A DNA stretch of 64,000 bases. It comes from Azospirillum halopraeferens DSM 3675. GTDB lineage: Bacteria; Pseudomonadota; Alphaproteobacteria; Azospirillales; Azospirillaceae. Where the stretch lies: assembly GCF_000429625.1 (NCBI RefSeq), contig NZ_KE386928.1:101913-165912 (forward strand). Reading direction: 5' to 3'. The translations under genes and the position numbers were made by a program. Every line of letters starts with the position of its first letter. Within the stretch, counting starts at the first letter, position 1. The notes below the pieces were generated by a model. The model was not told the DNA's origin. It made no database searches and saw only the letters and a list, made by a program, of their open reading frames with translations. Below, piece after piece: positions 1 to 7,426 of the stretch.

Positions 1-2
1 CC

Positions 3-452
3 GCCATCGAGGCGGCGGCGGCGGGCGAGCACGGCCGCACCTTCTCGGTCGTTGCGGCGGAGATCAAGAGTCTGGCCGATCAGGCCAAGGACGCCACCGC
101 CCAGGTCCGCTCCAACCTCTCGGAAATCCAGCAGGGGATCAACGCCTCCGTCATGCTGACCGAGGAGGCGGTCAAGCGCGTCGCCGCCGGCAAGCGGCAG
201 AGCGACGCCACCCAGTCGACCATCCGCCAGATGGCCGACAACATCCAGGAGAGCGTGCTGGCCTTCCAGCAGATCGTCGCCGGCACCAACCAGCAGCAGA
301 TCGGCCTGGAACAGGTGATCCAGGCGCTTCAGAACATCCGCCAGGCGAGCACCCAGACGGCGGCCGGCACCCGCCAGCTCGAAGGGGCGGCGGCCAACCT
401 CAACGACCTCGGCCAGGGTCTGGTCGAGGCGGTCAGGAACTACCGCGTGTGA
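3..452 (+). CDS. Methyl-accepting chemotaxis protein, C-terminal part (5' truncated by window edge)
   Basis: The open frame runs in from before base 1; 149 residues are visible. The first residues (AIEAAAAGEHGRTFSVVAAE) are the highly conserved hairpin tip of MCP signalling domains, which binds CheA and CheW. The rest is a long coiled-coil helix rich in Gln/Ala, ending NYRV with no CheR-binding pentapeptide. The stop overlaps the start of the cheA-like gene (GTGA), so the two are probably translationally coupled. The sensor part, and possibly cheW/cheR genes, lie outside the window. It is the receptor of the chemosensory cluster that follows. Confidence 0.9.
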   Translation, partial: AIEAAAAGEHGRTFSVVAAEIKSLADQAKDATAQVRSNLSEIQQGINASVMLTEEAVKRVAAGKRQSDATQSTIRQMADNIQESVLAFQQIVAGTNQQQIGLEQVIQALQNIRQASTQTAAGTRQLEGAAANLNDLGQGLVEAVRNYRV

Positions 453-2665
453 TCGACATCCGGCAGCGGCTGCTCGCCGCCTTCGAACTCGAACACAAGG
501 AACACCTGGCGGAACTCCGCCAGGCCCTGCGGGCCGCCGCCGCCGGCGGCGGACCGGGGCCCGACCTGGACGAGATGCACCGCCGCGCCCACAGCCTGAA
601 GGGCGCGGCGCGGGCCGTCGATCTGCCCGCGGTGGAAGCGGTGGCGCATCGGCTGGAGTCCGTGTTCCTGGCGGTGCAGGCGGGTCGCGCGGCGCTGGGC
701 GGGCCGGTGTCGGACATCATGTTCCGCGCGCTGGACGCCATCGAGGACATCGCCGCCGCCGCCGCCCGCGGCGAGACGCCGGAGGCGCCGCCCGAGCTGC
801 TGGACACGCTGGAGGATCTGGGGGGCAACGCCGTCCTGCCGGTCGGGCCGCGGCACGCGGCGGCCGAGCCCGCCCCGCCCGGCGGCGCGGCGGCGCCCGC
901 GCGGTCCGACACGGTGTGGCGGGCATCGTCGCGGCGGCCCCGGCTGGTGCGCATCAACTCCGGGACCCTCGGCCATTTCGTCGAGACCGCGGCGGCCCTG
1001 CTGCCGGAGGTCGAACGCCAGGGAGAGGTGGCGGCGGACCTGGCGCGTCTGCGGGCGGACATGCGCGCCCTGGACCGGCAATGGCACCGCCTGCGCCGCA
1101 GCCTGGAGCCGCGCCGCGGCCGCGATGCACCGGCTCCGGCGGTGGCGGCGCTGCCGGGATATCTGGATGCCTTCCAGCAGCGGCTGCGCGCCGTCGGCGA
1201 CCTGGCCGAGCGGGCGGCGCAGGCCCAGCGCCGCGGCCATTGGAGCCTGAAGCTGTGGGGCGGCACGCTGCAGGACGACGTGCGACGGCTGCGCATGGTG
1301 CCCGCCGACACCCAGTTCGGCGACCTCGGCCGCATGGTGCGCGAACTGGCGCGCGGCCAGGGCAAGGAACTGGAGGTGGACGTGCGCGGCCTCGACACCG
1401 AGGCCGACCGGGAGGTGCTGCAGCAACTCAAGGACCCCGTCGTCCACCTCGTGCGCAACGCCGTCGGCCACGGCATCGAAATGCCCGGGGATCGTCTGGA
1501 CGCCGGCAAACGGGCGGCCGGCCGCATCGCCGTGACGGTCTCCACCGTGGCCGGGCGCCTGCGTATGACGGTGGAGGATGACGGCCGCGGCCTCGACCTC
1601 GCGGCCATCGCCCGCACCGCCGTGGAGCGCGGCCTCCTGAGTGAGGAGGAGGCGGAGGAGGCGTCGCCGGAACGGCTGTTGGCCATCGTCCTGGAACCGG
1701 GTTTCTCCACCGCCGGTGCCGTGACCGAGTTGTCGGGCCGCGGCATGGGCCTGTCGATCGTGCGCGAGGCGGTGCGGCGTCTTCAGGGAAACCTGACCAT
1801 CGCGCCCCGCGACGGCGGCGGCACCGTGGTGACCGTGTCGGCTCCCATCCTGCTGTCCACGCAGCGCCTGCTGTTCGTCGCCGTCGCCGGTCAGGTGCTG
1901 GCGTTGCCCGGCACGGCGGTGTCCCGGATGCACCGGGTGGAGGCATCGGCTGTCGTCGCCGTCGCCGGCACGCCGATGCTGCACCTTGACGGGGAGGACC
2001 TGCCGGTGACCTCCCTGTCCGCCCGCCTGGGCCTCGGCAGCGGCCCGCCGGTGGAGGTGCTGGCCGTGGCGGTGGTGAGGACGGGGTCCGGGCGTGTGGC
2101 GCTGGCGGTCGACGGTCTTGTCGGCGTGCGTGACGCGCTGGTGTCGTCCATCGACGAGGTGGCGCTGGACCCGGCCCGGTTCATCGGGACGGTCCTGCTG
2201 GACGACGGCAGCCCGGCGCTGGTGCTCAACCCCGACGGTCTGGGCGGCGGCGCGGACGCCATGGACGCCTTCCTGACGCCGGAGCGGCCGCCGGAACGGC
2301 CGCCGCCGACCATCCTGGTGGTGGACGACAGCATCACCACCCGCACCCTGGAGCGCAGCATCCTTGAGGCGCACGGCTACACGGTGCTGCTCAGCGTCGA
2401 CGGGCGCGACGCACTGGAGCGGCTGGGCGAAACCCCGGTCGATCTGATCGTGTCGGACGTGGAGATGCCGCACATGGACGGCTACACGCTGTTGCAGGTG
2501 GTCAAGGGGGACCCGCGCACGGCCGACATCCCCGTGATCCTGGTCACCTCGCGCGACAGCGACGAGGACCGGGAACGCGGTCTGCGGCTCGGCGCCGATG
2601 CCTACATCGTCAAGACGCGGTTCGACCAGGGGGAACTTCTGGAAGGGATCAGACGCCTGCTATGA
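449..2665 (+). CDS. cheA: CheA-type hybrid histidine kinase with fused C-terminal receiver
   Basis: 738 residues. Order: HPt (P1) domain with phospho-accepting His48 in AHSLKG; a Pro/Arg-rich linker; catalytic domain with N box HLVRNAVGHG (about 333-342), G1 VEDDGRGLDL (about 374) and G2 GRGMGLSIV (about 430); CheW-like P5 domain (about 465-600); receiver (about 620-738) with phospho-acceptor Asp670 in VSDVEMPHMDGY. No clear P2 domain is seen, which fits a kinase that passes phosphate to its own receiver. GTG start inside the MCP stop (4-base overlap); its own stop overlaps cheB (ATGA). CheA-REC fusions are typical of Wsp/Che3-like systems that control development or c-di-GMP rather than flagella; that role is inference. 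Confidence 0.92.
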   Translation: MIDIRQRLLAAFELEHKEHLAELRQALRAAAAGGGPGPDLDEMHRRAHSLKGAARAVDLPAVEAVAHRLESVFLAVQAGRAALGGPVSDIMFRALDAIEDIAAAAARGETPEAPPELLDTLEDLGGNAVLPVGPRHAAAEPAPPGGAAAPARSDTVWRASSRRPRLVRINSGTLGHFVETAAALLPEVERQGEVAADLARLRADMRALDRQWHRLRRSLEPRRGRDAPAPAVAALPGYLDAFQQRLRAVGDLAERAAQAQRRGHWSLKLWGGTLQDDVRRLRMVPADTQFGDLGRMVRELARGQGKELEVDVRGLDTEADREVLQQLKDPVVHLVRNAVGHGIEMPGDRLDAGKRAAGRIAVTVSTVAGRLRMTVEDDGRGLDLAAIARTAVERGLLSEEEAEEASPERLLAIVLEPGFSTAGAVTELSGRGMGLSIVREAVRRLQGNLTIAPRDGGGTVVTVSAPILLSTQRLLFVAVAGQVLALPGTAVSRMHRVEASAVVAVAGTPMLHLDGEDLPVTSLSARLGLGSGPPVEVLAVAVVRTGSGRVALAVDGLVGVRDALVSSIDEVALDPARFIGTVLLDDGSPALVLNPDGLGGGADAMDAFLTPERPPERPPPTILVVDDSITTRTLERSILEAHGYTVLLSVDGRDALERLGETPVDLIVSDVEMPHMDGYTLLQVVKGDPRTADIPVILVTSRDSDEDRERGLRLGADAYIVKTRFDQGELLEGIRRLL

Positions 2666-3729
2666 GTGATCCACGCAAGGTGCGGGTGCTCGTCGTCGAG
2701 GATTCGCCCGTCGTCCAGGAACTGCTGGTCCACCTGATCGGCCGAGATCCCCGGCTGGAGGTGGCGGCCGTCGCCTCCTCGGCCGAGGTGGCGCTGCGCC
2801 TGCTCGACAAGATCCGGCCCGACGTGGTGTCGCTGGACATCCGGTTGCCCGGCATGAACGGCTTCGAGGCCACGAAGCGCATCATGAACCAGCACCCCTT
2901 GCCTATCGTCGTCGTCGCCAACGACGTGCACGACGCCAGCATGAACATCTCGATGAACGCCTTGCGCGCCGGCGCGCTGGCGGTGGTGGAGAAGCCGGGC
3001 AGCATCAGCCGCGCCGACTATGACGCAGTGGCGCGCCATCTGTGCACCCAGCTCTACGCCATGAGCCAGGTGCGCGTCATCCGCCAGCGCATCCGGGCCG
3101 CCGACCGGCCGCTCGCCGCCGCCCCGCCGCCGCCGGTGCCCGAGGCCATCGAGCGCAGCTACGAGGTGCTGGGCCTGGTGGCCTCCACCGGCGGGCCCAA
3201 CGCGCTGGTCAAGGTGCTGAACGGCTTGCCCACCGCCTTTCCGTTGCCGATCCTGGTGGTGCAGCACATCGGTGCCGCCTTTGCGGCCGGCTTCGCGACC
3301 TGGCTGGACACCGTCTGCCCGCAGTCCGTGCGGCTGGCGGAATCCGGCATGGAGGTGGCGCCCGGCCGCATCTACGTGGCGGCCGGTGATCGCCATCTGC
3401 TGGTGGATCGCGGCCGCCTGCGCCTGTCCGATGACGCGCCGGTGTGCGGCCAGCGCCCGTCGGGCGACGTGCTGTTCGCGTCGCTGGCCGACCGTTACGG
3501 GGCCGGCGCGATCGGCGTGCTGCTGACCGGAATGGGAGAGGACGGCGCCCAAGGGCTGTTGGCGTTGCGGCAGGCCGGGGGCTACACTGTCGCCGAGGAT
3601 GCCTCGACCGCCGTGATCCACGGCATGCCGGGGGCCGCCGTCGCGCTGGGCGGTGCTGTCGAGGAGTTGCCGCTGCACAAGATCGCGGCGCGCCTCACCG
3701 AACTCGTTTCGCCGAACGCGGGGTCTTGA
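2662..3729 (+). CDS. cheB: Chemotaxis response regulator protein-glutamate methylesterase CheB
   Basis: 355 residues. N-terminal receiver with Asp59 in SLDIRLPGMNG, then a CheB methylesterase domain with the triad visible as Ser175 (VASTGGPN), His202 (VVQHIG) and Asp294 (GMGEDGA). It removes methyl groups from receptor glutamates and is activated by CheA phosphorylation. ATGA overlap with the kinase gene upstream and a one-base overlap (TGATG) with the next gene show a coupled operon. The matching CheR methyltransferase is not in the window and probably lies upstream. Confidence 0.95.
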   Translation: MSDPRKVRVLVVEDSPVVQELLVHLIGRDPRLEVAAVASSAEVALRLLDKIRPDVVSLDIRLPGMNGFEATKRIMNQHPLPIVVVANDVHDASMNISMNALRAGALAVVEKPGSISRADYDAVARHLCTQLYAMSQVRVIRQRIRAADRPLAAAPPPPVPEAIERSYEVLGLVASTGGPNALVKVLNGLPTAFPLPILVVQHIGAAFAAGFATWLDTVCPQSVRLAESGMEVAPGRIYVAAGDRHLLVDRGRLRLSDDAPVCGQRPSGDVLFASLADRYGAGAIGVLLTGMGEDGAQGLLALRQAGGYTVAEDASTAVIHGMPGAAVALGGAVEELPLHKIAARLTELVSPNAGS

Positions 3730-4526
3730 TGTCTGCCCGTCCGATCGCCGTCATCGATGCGTCGCCGACGCAGAGCCTGCTCTACCGCATCCGCCTGGAG
3801 GAGCGCGGACTGGAGGTCGTCGGCATCGACTCCCTGGCCGGTGCCGCGGCGCTGGGGACCAGGGCGCCCGCCGCCGTCCTGGTCAATTTGCGCACCCTTG
3901 CCGTCGATGCCGGCGCAGCGGTGGCCGCCGTGCGCGCCGCGGCGCCCGACGTCGCCCTGGTCCTGGTCGGGGATGGCACCGGCGGGTCGCCGCCGCCGGG
4001 CGTCCACCGCGTCGCCGGAGGCGATCCCGACGCCGTGGTGGCGGAGGTCTGCCGGGTGGCTGCCGAGGACAGGGCACCGGCATCGGCACCGGCCGCACGG
4101 CCGGGCCCGGAGGAGGTCTTCCGGCGCGGCCGAATCCTGGTGGTCGACGACAGCGTGACGTACCGGGAGTTCCTGCGCCTCGAACTGGAAGACGCGGGGT
4201 GCACGGTGGTGGTCACCGGCGGCGCCGGCGATGCCTTCGCCGCCCTGGAGGCGGAGGCGTTCGACGTGATCATCGTCGATCTGGTGATGCCCGGGGTCTC
4301 GGGCACCGAACTGTGCGAGGCGTTCGACCGGTTCCGGCGCGAACGGGACCTGCTGTTCGACATCCTCGTCCACACCAGCCAGGATCGGGCCGAACTCCTG
4401 ATCTCGTGTCTCCAGGGCGGTGCCGACGAGTTCGTCGGCAAGTCGCAGCCGCTTGAAGTGTTGAAAGTGCGGATTCTGGCGCTGCTTCGCCGCAAGTTCT
4501 TTATCGAGGATGCGCTTCTCGGGTGA
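3729..4526 (+). CDS. Tandem-receiver response regulator; first receiver lacks the phospho-Asp
   Basis: 265 residues with two receiver-like halves. The first (about 1-115) keeps the fold and an acidic VIDAS start, but the phosphorylation site reads VLVNLRTL, with Asn53 in place of Asp, so it is a pseudo-receiver. The second (about 135-265) is canonical: ILVVDDSVTYRE, Asp184 in IIVDLVMPG, and a C-terminal Lys in VGKSQPLE. There is no output domain, so it acts through protein contact, like CheY. The start ATG overlaps the cheB stop by one base. A REC-REC pair next to a PAS-kinase gene resembles the domain content of CheS3 in R. centenum, here split over two genes (inference). Confidence 0.88.
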   Translation: MSARPIAVIDASPTQSLLYRIRLEERGLEVVGIDSLAGAAALGTRAPAAVLVNLRTLAVDAGAAVAAVRAAAPDVALVLVGDGTGGSPPPGVHRVAGGDPDAVVAEVCRVAAEDRAPASAPAARPGPEEVFRRGRILVVDDSVTYREFLRLELEDAGCTVVVTGGAGDAFAALEAEAFDVIIVDLVMPGVSGTELCEAFDRFRRERDLLFDILVHTSQDRAELLISCLQGGADEFVGKSQPLEVLKVRILALLRRKFFIEDALLG

Positions 4527-4722
4527 TGCGGAGAGAAATCGGTCCGTCTGCTCTGCAATGACGTTCGTAATACGACCGGCGCTTTACGGTACTACCTATG
4601 ATCGATTTGCGCAACCGACGCCAGCCATTACCTTAGGGCGGCTCATGGCGTGGTTGCGTGGTCGACGGCGGAACCGGAACCGTGCGGAACCGCATGGTCG
4701 GATGGAGAGGGAAGAGGCTTTC

Positions 4723-6312
4723 GTGGACCTAACCACCACGCATAACCGGGGCGAGCGGGCACCGTACGACGCGGGCTGGCCCGAGTCCCTGCGCACCGCC
4801 CACCGCATCTGCCTTGCCAGCGTCGCGCCGGCCGTGCTGTTCACGGGGGCCGAGCGCGGGGTGTATGCCAACGCCCCCTTCCGCGACTGCCTTTCCGGAG
4901 AACCGTCACCGGCGGGCACGCCGGGACGCATCGTGCTGGGGAGCGGCTGGGCCGCGCTGGACGCGGTTCTGGCCGACCTGTACGCCCACCCCGGCGTGGC
5001 GGAGGATGGCGGGCGCAGCGTGCGGGTGGACGGCGCCGCGCTGCGGGCCCCCGTGGATCTGCGCCTGACGCCGGTGCTCGACGGGGATGCGGTGGTCGGC
5101 GTGTTCGCGATGGTCGACTGCCGGCGGGTGTCCGGCGCGCCGGAGTGCGTGCGCGCCGACGAGTATGAGCGCCTGCGCCAAGCCGCCCGGGAGGAGAGCG
5201 AGCGGGCCAACGCCGCCAAGGCGCGATTCCTCGCCGCGGCCAGCCACGATCTGCGCCAGCCCTTCCAGGCCATGCGCCTGTTCCTGGGCGTGCTCGACCA
5301 GCAGATCGACCCCGGCGCCGCGGCGCACGCCACCGTGCAGAAGCTGAGCAACGCCCTGGAGGCCGGCGAACGGCTGCTGCACGCGCTGCTGGACATCTCC
5401 ATCCTGGATTCCGGCCAGCTCACGCCCAAACCGGTGGACCTGGCGCTGGACGAGCTTTTGTCCAACCTGGTCGAGGAGGTGCGCCCCCAGGCCATGGACA
5501 AGGGCCTGACGCTCAAGGCCCGGCTGCATCCGGCGCGGGTCCACGCCGACCCGCTGCTGCTGGAGCGGATCGTGCGCAACCTGCTCAGCAACGCCGTCCG
5601 CTACACCCGCACCGGAACGGTGATGATCGCCATGCGCCGGCGCGGCGACGCCATCCGCGTCGAGGTGTGGGACACCGGCTTCGGCATCCCGGAGGAGCAG
5701 CGCGCCGCCATCTTCGAGGAGTTCCACCAGCTCGAGAATCCCGAGCGCGACCGCACCCGCGGCTTCGGCCTGGGGCTGGCCATCGTGCAGCGGCTGGCCG
5801 GGCTGATGAAATTGCCGCTCGACGTGCGCTCGCAGGTCGGCCGCGGTTCGGTCTTCGCCGTCAGCGTGCCGCTGAGCCGCATCGCCACCGCTCCCCGGGC
5901 GGACACCGTCCCCGGGGCCGGCAGCGGCGACACGCTCAGCGGCCGCACCGTGCTGGCGGTCGACGACGAGGAGATGGTGCTGTTCGGCCTGCGCATGATG
6001 CTGGAAGCCTGGGGCTGCACCGTGGTCGCCGCCGCCGATCTGGGGGAGGTGATCGCCGGCCTGGACCAGATGGACAATCCGCCCGACATCATCCTCACCG
6101 ACCTGCGCCTGCCCGGCGAGTCCAGCGGCTTCGACGTCATCCGGCGTGTCCGCCGCCTCTACCGCCGCGACGTCCCCGCCATCGTCCTGACCGGCGAGAC
6201 CTTCGAATCCCCCCTGGCCGGCGGCAACCACCCCAGGTGCTGGATGCTGCGCAAGCCCCTCCAGCCCGACGAGTTGCGTCAGGTCCTGATCGGGGCGCTG
6301 GACGAGGCGTGA
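4723..6312 (+). CDS. PAS-like/hybrid sensor histidine kinase with C-terminal receiver
   Basis: 529 residues from GTG 4723, chosen because GAGGGAAGAGG lies just upstream; ATG 4702 and ATG 4645 (preceded by AGGGCGG) are possible, and the frame is open back to 4510. Order: an N-terminal PAS-like region (about 20-145), a short coiled coil, a HisKA domain with His175 in ASHDLRQP, an ATPase domain (RNLLSNAVRYTRTG; DTGFGIP; FGLGLAI) and a receiver with Asp460 in LTDLRLPGE. No membrane segment, so cytoplasmic. The SHDLRQP H-box family usually feeds phosphorelays. It closes the chemosensory cluster. A 120-200 bp AT-richer leader separates it from the upstream gene, so it may have its own promoter. Confidence 0.85.
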   Translation: MDLTTTHNRGERAPYDAGWPESLRTAHRICLASVAPAVLFTGAERGVYANAPFRDCLSGEPSPAGTPGRIVLGSGWAALDAVLADLYAHPGVAEDGGRSVRVDGAALRAPVDLRLTPVLDGDAVVGVFAMVDCRRVSGAPECVRADEYERLRQAAREESERANAAKARFLAAASHDLRQPFQAMRLFLGVLDQQIDPGAAAHATVQKLSNALEAGERLLHALLDISILDSGQLTPKPVDLALDELLSNLVEEVRPQAMDKGLTLKARLHPARVHADPLLLERIVRNLLSNAVRYTRTGTVMIAMRRRGDAIRVEVWDTGFGIPEEQRAAIFEEFHQLENPERDRTRGFGLGLAIVQRLAGLMKLPLDVRSQVGRGSVFAVSVPLSRIATAPRADTVPGAGSGDTLSGRTVLAVDDEEMVLFGLRMMLEAWGCTVVAAADLGEVIAGLDQMDNPPDIILTDLRLPGESSGFDVIRRVRRLYRRDVPAIVLTGETFESPLAGGNHPRCWMLRKPLQPDELRQVLIGALDEA

Positions 6313-6502
6313 GCGGCGCCCGGAGTGCCGCCCATACGGTCCGCTTGCGGACCTCGGGGACGGATCCGGGCGAGGTCCGCCTCGTTATGATGACGTTATC
6401 GTTGCGGGAATCCGGATCTCCGGGAACGCCGGTGCGGCCGGTGGGATCACGTTGCCCGCTCACGACTCGGGAGCGCGAGCGGCAACGCGCGCACCGCGGC
6501 GC

Positions 6503-6562
6503 ATGACCATCGTCATCGATTGCAACGTCGTCGTCTCGGCTGCCCGGAATGGCGGCGTCTGA
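6503..6562 (+). pseudogene. Remnant of a PIN-domain toxin gene (N-terminal stub)
   Basis: ATG 6503 opens a 19-residue frame, MTIVIDCNVVVSAARNGGV, then TGA. The pattern (I/V)VIDxNVxVSAxxxxGG is the first strand and first active-site Asp of PIN-domain ribonucleases (VapC and related toxins). A full PIN protein is about 130 residues, so all but the start is gone. The ATG overlaps the stop of an upstream short frame (ATGA), the usual antitoxin-toxin arrangement, but that frame is not recognisable as an antitoxin. The break coincides with the left arm of a perfect inverted repeat. Confidence 0.5.
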
Positions 6563-6601
6563 TACCGGGTTCGGTAAATCCTGACGTCCGAACCCGGTAT
6601 C
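6561..6601. repeat. Perfect 14-bp inverted repeat, 13-nt loop
   Basis: Arms at 6561-6574 (GATACCGGGTTCGG) and 6588-6601 are exact reverse complements around a 13-base loop. No T-run follows on either strand, so a Rho-independent terminator is unlikely. It may be a palindromic (REP-like) element or an operator. It starts at the stop codon of the PIN stub. Confidence 0.6.
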
Positions 6602-6658
6602 GGCCGCGACGGCGGCCGCGGCCCGATAGGGCCGAAGCCTGCGTGGCGTTTGAACGCA

Positions 6659-6681
6659 GCGGTCAGGATTTTCCTGACCGC
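6659..6681. repeat. Perfect 10-bp hairpin, 3-nt loop
   Basis: GCGGTCAGGA (6659-6668), TTT, then its exact reverse complement (6672-6681). No T-run follows. It lies 58 bases after the 14-bp inverted repeat and could be part of the same palindromic element. Confidence 0.5.
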
Positions 6682-6770
6682 GTATGAATGTCGGTGCTGC
6701 GGCATTGCCTTAAACAGAGGCGCGCACCGGTCGATCGTCTTCGCTTGGCTGAGGGCATCGCCGGTCTCGC

Positions 6771-6786
6771 TTAAATGTTCTTTAAC
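6771..6786 (+). promoter_or_regulatory. CtrA-type box, TTAA-N7-TTAAC
   Basis: TTAA (6771-6774), seven bases, TTAAC (6782-6786): a full match to the binding consensus of the alphaproteobacterial regulator CtrA. It is 68 bp upstream of the ATG of the proteasome-like hydrolase, a suitable position. Binding is inferred from the consensus only. Confidence 0.5.
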
Positions 6787-6853
6787 CATAAAATCCCACT
6801 CTTCCCCGCGACGGCCGCGAAGCGGTGCGGCGTTCAGGGATGAGGGACCGGGT

Positions 6854-7423
6854 ATGACGTGCATTGTCGGGTTGGTGGACGGCGATCGGGTGTGGATGGG
6901 CGGCGACAGCGCCGGCGTGTCGGGGCTGGACATCACGGTGCGGGCGGACACCAAGGTCTTCCGCAACGGCGACATGCTGATCGGCTTCACCAACTCGTTC
7001 CGCATGGGCCAACTCCTCGCCTACAAGCTGGCGCCGCCGCCGCACGACCCCGAAGACGACGTCTTCCGCTATATGGTCGTCGATTTCGTCGACGCCGTGC
7101 GCGCCTGCCTGAAGGACGGCGGCTATGCCCAGCGCTCCAACGACGTGGAGAGCGGCGGCACCTTCCTGGCGGCCTATCGGGGACGCCTGTTCTCGGTGCA
7201 GAGCGATTACCAGGTGGGGGAGGCGGTGCGCGGCTATCACGCCATAGGCTGCGGTGCCGACTACGCGCTGGGCTCGCTGGCCTCCACCGCCGGCCTGCCC
7301 GCCGAGGAGCGGGTGCTGAAGGCCCTGGAGTGCGCCGAACTGTTCAGCGGCGGCGTGCGCAGCCCCTTCAGCATCCGGTCGCTGGACGCCCGGCCGCAGC
7401 TCGCCCTGACCGAGGCGGCGTGA
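6854..7423 (+). CDS. Proteasome-beta-like Ntn hydrolase (putative self-processing peptidase)
   Basis: 189 residues. After removal of Met1 the chain begins TCIVG, and counting from that Thr the protein has Thr1, Asp17 (GGDSAG) and Lys33 (DTKVF), the catalytic set and spacing of proteasome beta subunits and HslV. A later GCGADYALGS segment matches the conserved Gly-rich loop that carries the supporting Ser in these enzymes. Length is like HslV (about 175) and shorter than Anbu (about 240). The start is fixed by the Thr rule: earlier in-frame starts would bury the nucleophile. No ATPase partner (HslU) is adjacent. The substrate is unknown. It converges on the esterase gene with a 3-bp gap. Confidence 0.8.
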   Translation: MTCIVGLVDGDRVWMGGDSAGVSGLDITVRADTKVFRNGDMLIGFTNSFRMGQLLAYKLAPPPHDPEDDVFRYMVVDFVDAVRACLKDGGYAQRSNDVESGGTFLAAYRGRLFSVQSDYQVGEAVRGYHAIGCGADYALGSLASTAGLPAEERVLKALECAELFSGGVRSPFSIRSLDARPQLALTEAA

Positions 7424-7426
7424 TCC

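Larger units (their letters stand above)
6313..6853. other. 541-bp spacer with gene remnants, dyads and a CtrA box
   Basis: No intact gene is seen. In order it holds a perfect 7-2-7 dyad (6338-6353), a PIN-domain start that stops after 19 residues (6503-6562), a perfect 14-bp inverted repeat touching its stop codon (6561-6601), a second perfect 10-bp hairpin (6659-6681) and a CtrA-type box (6771-6786). It reads as a decayed toxin gene interrupted by palindromic sequence, followed by the promoter region of the Ntn hydrolase gene. Confidence 0.6.
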
